This document shows, one piece after another, positions 4,953 through 6,325 of a DNA stretch of 6,325 bases. Source of the stretch: Candidatus Kaiserbacteria bacterium RIFCSPLOWO2_01_FULL_55_19. Lineage in GTDB: Bacteria > Patescibacteriota > Minisyncoccia > Phycocordibacterales > Phycocordibacteraceae. The stretch is taken from positions 2,767 to 9,091 of the forward strand of contig MFMD01000039.1 in the NCBI GenBank assembly GCA_001781715.1, read 5' to 3'. The position numbers and the translations under genes are program-made. The notes under the pieces are model-generated. The model was not told the DNA's origin. It ran no database searches and saw nothing but the letters and a program-made list of their open reading frames with translations. Within the stretch, counting starts at the first letter, position 1. Each line of letters begins with the position of its first letter.

Positions 4953-4998
4953 AATTGCAAGTTCTTAATCACGCATTTAACCTGCAAAGAGGATACTG

Positions 4999-5733
4999 AT
5001 GAATCCGAACACGAAGTATGGAAACACGAGGCGCACCCTCGCGTTCACACTGATGGATGTCAGAGCGGTACTTACCTACGAATCCACCGACCCGGATAAC
5101 CCTCAACTCCCCCATCCGCTCATCGTTGAGCGCGGGACGGAGCGCGGATTCAAGCTCAAGCTCCACGAGAAGAATCCCGAGGCTCCGCTTTCGCCGTTTT
5201 ATTTTAATCTGCGCACGCCGGACAACCCGAAGCCGGGACCACTGACGCCAGAAATCATCAAGATTGCTGCGAGCTGTATGCAGCGCGTGCAACTTGACGC
5301 GAAATTGGCGTTCAACGCGACGGTCGGTGTCCCGCGGGCTGGTGACCCGTTCGCACAAGCGCTCGCGGGATTTGCGGGGGTGCCGTGCCTCCCGATGGAC
5401 AAGTACGAGCATGGCGACAAGCGCTGTATTGCATCGCTCAAGGGAAGGATTCCCGTAGAAGTGCAGAAGGTCCTGATGGTGGACGACTTGGTTACGGAGG
5501 GTCATTCCAAACTCGAAGCAATCCACATCCTCCGAGATGCCGGCCTGGAGGTCAGCGATGTCATGGTGCTAATTGACCACGGGCGGGGTGGTCGCGAGGA
5601 ACTGGAAAAGCTGGGTTGCAAACTGCATTCGGTATTCACCGCCGCAAAACTGCTTGACCTGTACAGCCATTTCGGCAGAGTGAAACCGCGAATCCACGCT
5701 GACATTCAGAAGTACCTCGCGTCTCAGGTCTGA
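4999..5733 (+). CDS. pyrE: orotate phosphoribosyltransferase
   Basis: A 244-aa type I phosphoribosyltransferase joining orotate to PRPP to form OMP, the substrate of PyrF. The PRPP-binding loop is VLMVDDLVTEGHSK (158-171), with the paired acidic residues D162 and D163. The early strand SPFYFNLR (65-72) is the usual substrate-side segment. VGVPRAGDPFAQAL (109-122), the hydrophobic strand VSDVMVLID (185-193) and GCKLHSVFTAAKLLDL (206-221) resemble the OPRT domain of eukaryotic-type UMP synthase as well as bacterial homologues. The N-terminus carries about 40 extra residues before LIVERG, which may be a lineage extension. The start has AAAGAGGA at 4986-4993, 5 nt before the ATG. It is separated from pyrF by 181 bp with a terminator and a new promoter, so the two are co-located but not one operon. 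Confidence 0.92.
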   Translation: MNPNTKYGNTRRTLAFTLMDVRAVLTYESTDPDNPQLPHPLIVERGTERGFKLKLHEKNPEAPLSPFYFNLRTPDNPKPGPLTPEIIKIAASCMQRVQLDAKLAFNATVGVPRAGDPFAQALAGFAGVPCLPMDKYEHGDKRCIASLKGRIPVEVQKVLMVDDLVTEGHSKLEAIHILRDAGLEVSDVMVLIDHGRGGREELEKLGCKLHSVFTAAKLLDLYSHFGRVKPRIHADIQKYLASQV

Positions 5734-5747
5734 AGAATAGGCAAGGG

Positions 5748-5788
5748 GGCCCGCCGCAGTGCAACACGTGGTGGGCCTTTTTCTTTTT
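5748..5788 (+). terminator. rho-independent terminator of pyrE
   Basis: GGCCCGCC (5748-5755) pairs with GGTGGGCC (5770-5777), 8 bp with one G-T pair, followed by TTTTTCTTTTT. It lies 14 bp after the pyrE stop. Confidence 0.88.
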
Positions 5789-5883
5789 ACTTTACAAAAG
5801 ATACGTCAGGTATAGGATGCGTCGCAGATGGCCTTTGTTATGGGCAACCCACCAATCATATCTTTATCCTAGAAAGGGAGCAC

Positions 5884-6325
5884 ATGGACGAGAGAAAAGG
5901 TAATGTACTGACCCACAGAGGCACGCGATATGGTGGCGCCGCTCAAAGTGGCCCTACCCCTACAGTCGCCTACACTAGCGAGGAGTATTCCGAAAGCTGG
6001 GAACCTCCGGTCAATACCAAGCCCAGAAATCCCATAAAGCAATCCGGTGTTCGCTCCCCTGCGGTTCCAGGGGCACGGTCCGTAATCGATGGCAAGAATG
6101 TCGCACAGTCGCCTTCTAAAGTTCTCAAATCAGTTCCCAGGCCGAAGCTAAATACGAAATTCCTCAAACAGAAGGGAATCAAACCAGAAGTTCCCAGGAA
6201 GATCTTTGAGGCGAGTGACGTGCTGATAATTGAATGGGAGACATTTCAGAAACCGCGTTACTTTTCCCTGAACTGCAGATACGCATGTCATCTCGTCAGG
6301 AGTAAGAGATTGGCAATTGATCTGT
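5884..6325 (+). CDS. hypothetical protein with disordered-looking N-terminus (partial, runs off the window)
   Basis: The frame is open from ATG 5884 to the last base (147 codons). The start is supported by AAAGGGAG at 5873-5880, though only 3 nt separate it from the ATG. A possible -10 TATAGG (5811-5816) lies upstream without a convincing -35. Residues 1 to about 105 are rich in Pro, Ser, Lys, Gly and Asn with few hydrophobics (for example SWEPPVNTKPRNPIK and KVLKSVPRPKLNTKF), as in a flexible tail. From about 108 the composition becomes folded-like: ASDVLIIEWETF, then PRYFSLNCRYACHLVRSKRLAID. There is no signal peptide or membrane segment. I do not recognise the family. It follows the pyrE terminator, so it is probably an independent unit. 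Confidence 0.7.
   Translation, partial: MDERKGNVLTHRGTRYGGAAQSGPTPTVAYTSEEYSESWEPPVNTKPRNPIKQSGVRSPAVPGARSVIDGKNVAQSPSKVLKSVPRPKLNTKFLKQKGIKPEVPRKIFEASDVLIIEWETFQKPRYFSLNCRYACHLVRSKRLAIDL

Noticed and set aside
4969..5526. 185-codon minus-strand frame opposite pyrE
   Set aside because: It is a shadow of the PRPP-binding enzyme on the plus strand, Arg/His-rich as expected from antisense reading.

Overview
The window looks like a piece of a small, compact bacterial chromosome. I infer a candidate-phyla-radiation (Patescibacteria, probably Parcubacteria-like) host. The grounds are the sequence style of FtsH and SmpB, a small stand-alone GIY-YIG protein, tRNA and tmRNA genes without an encoded 3' CCA, and several genes with no visible ribosome binding site. 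This placement is not proven by the window. TGA is used as a normal stop (GIY-YIG gene and pyrE), so the UGA=Gly code of Gracilibacteria/Absconditabacteria does not apply.

Left part (1-2461). The 3' end of a plus-strand gene, probably recG, meets a minus-strand tRNA-Ile with the unusual anticodon UAU. A good sigma70-type promoter follows, leading to a small unknown ORF (286-477). That ORF converges on ftsH, the membrane AAA+ zinc protease, on the minus strand.

Centre (2462-3690). ftsH and smpB diverge from a 58-bp gap that holds a -10 box for each, 7-8 bp from its ATG (leaderless geometry), around a central near-palindrome. smpB is followed by a very long stem-loop and then ssrA (tmRNA). Ribosome rescue (SmpB plus tmRNA) and a protease family known to degrade SsrA-tagged proteins therefore sit back to back. 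The tmRNA tag frame that I can best support is long and lacks the usual Ala-Ala type end.

Right part (3595-6325). After the tmRNA terminator come two 22-nt repeat units that abut a TATAAT box, then a leaderless-looking GIY-YIG gene. Next are pyrF and pyrE, which catalyse the last two steps of UMP synthesis. They are separate transcription units, each with its own promoter, terminator and Shine-Dalgarno. They share a promoter and leader architecture that includes a small hairpin with compensatory changes. The window ends inside an unrecognised gene with a disordered-looking, proline-rich N-terminus.

The most interesting points are the clustered ftsH/smpB/ssrA quality-control locus with its odd tag, the twin pyrF/pyrE leader element, the paired repeat upstream of the GIY-YIG gene, the long smpB-ssrA hairpin, the leaderless promoter geometry seen three times, and tRNA-Ile(UAU).
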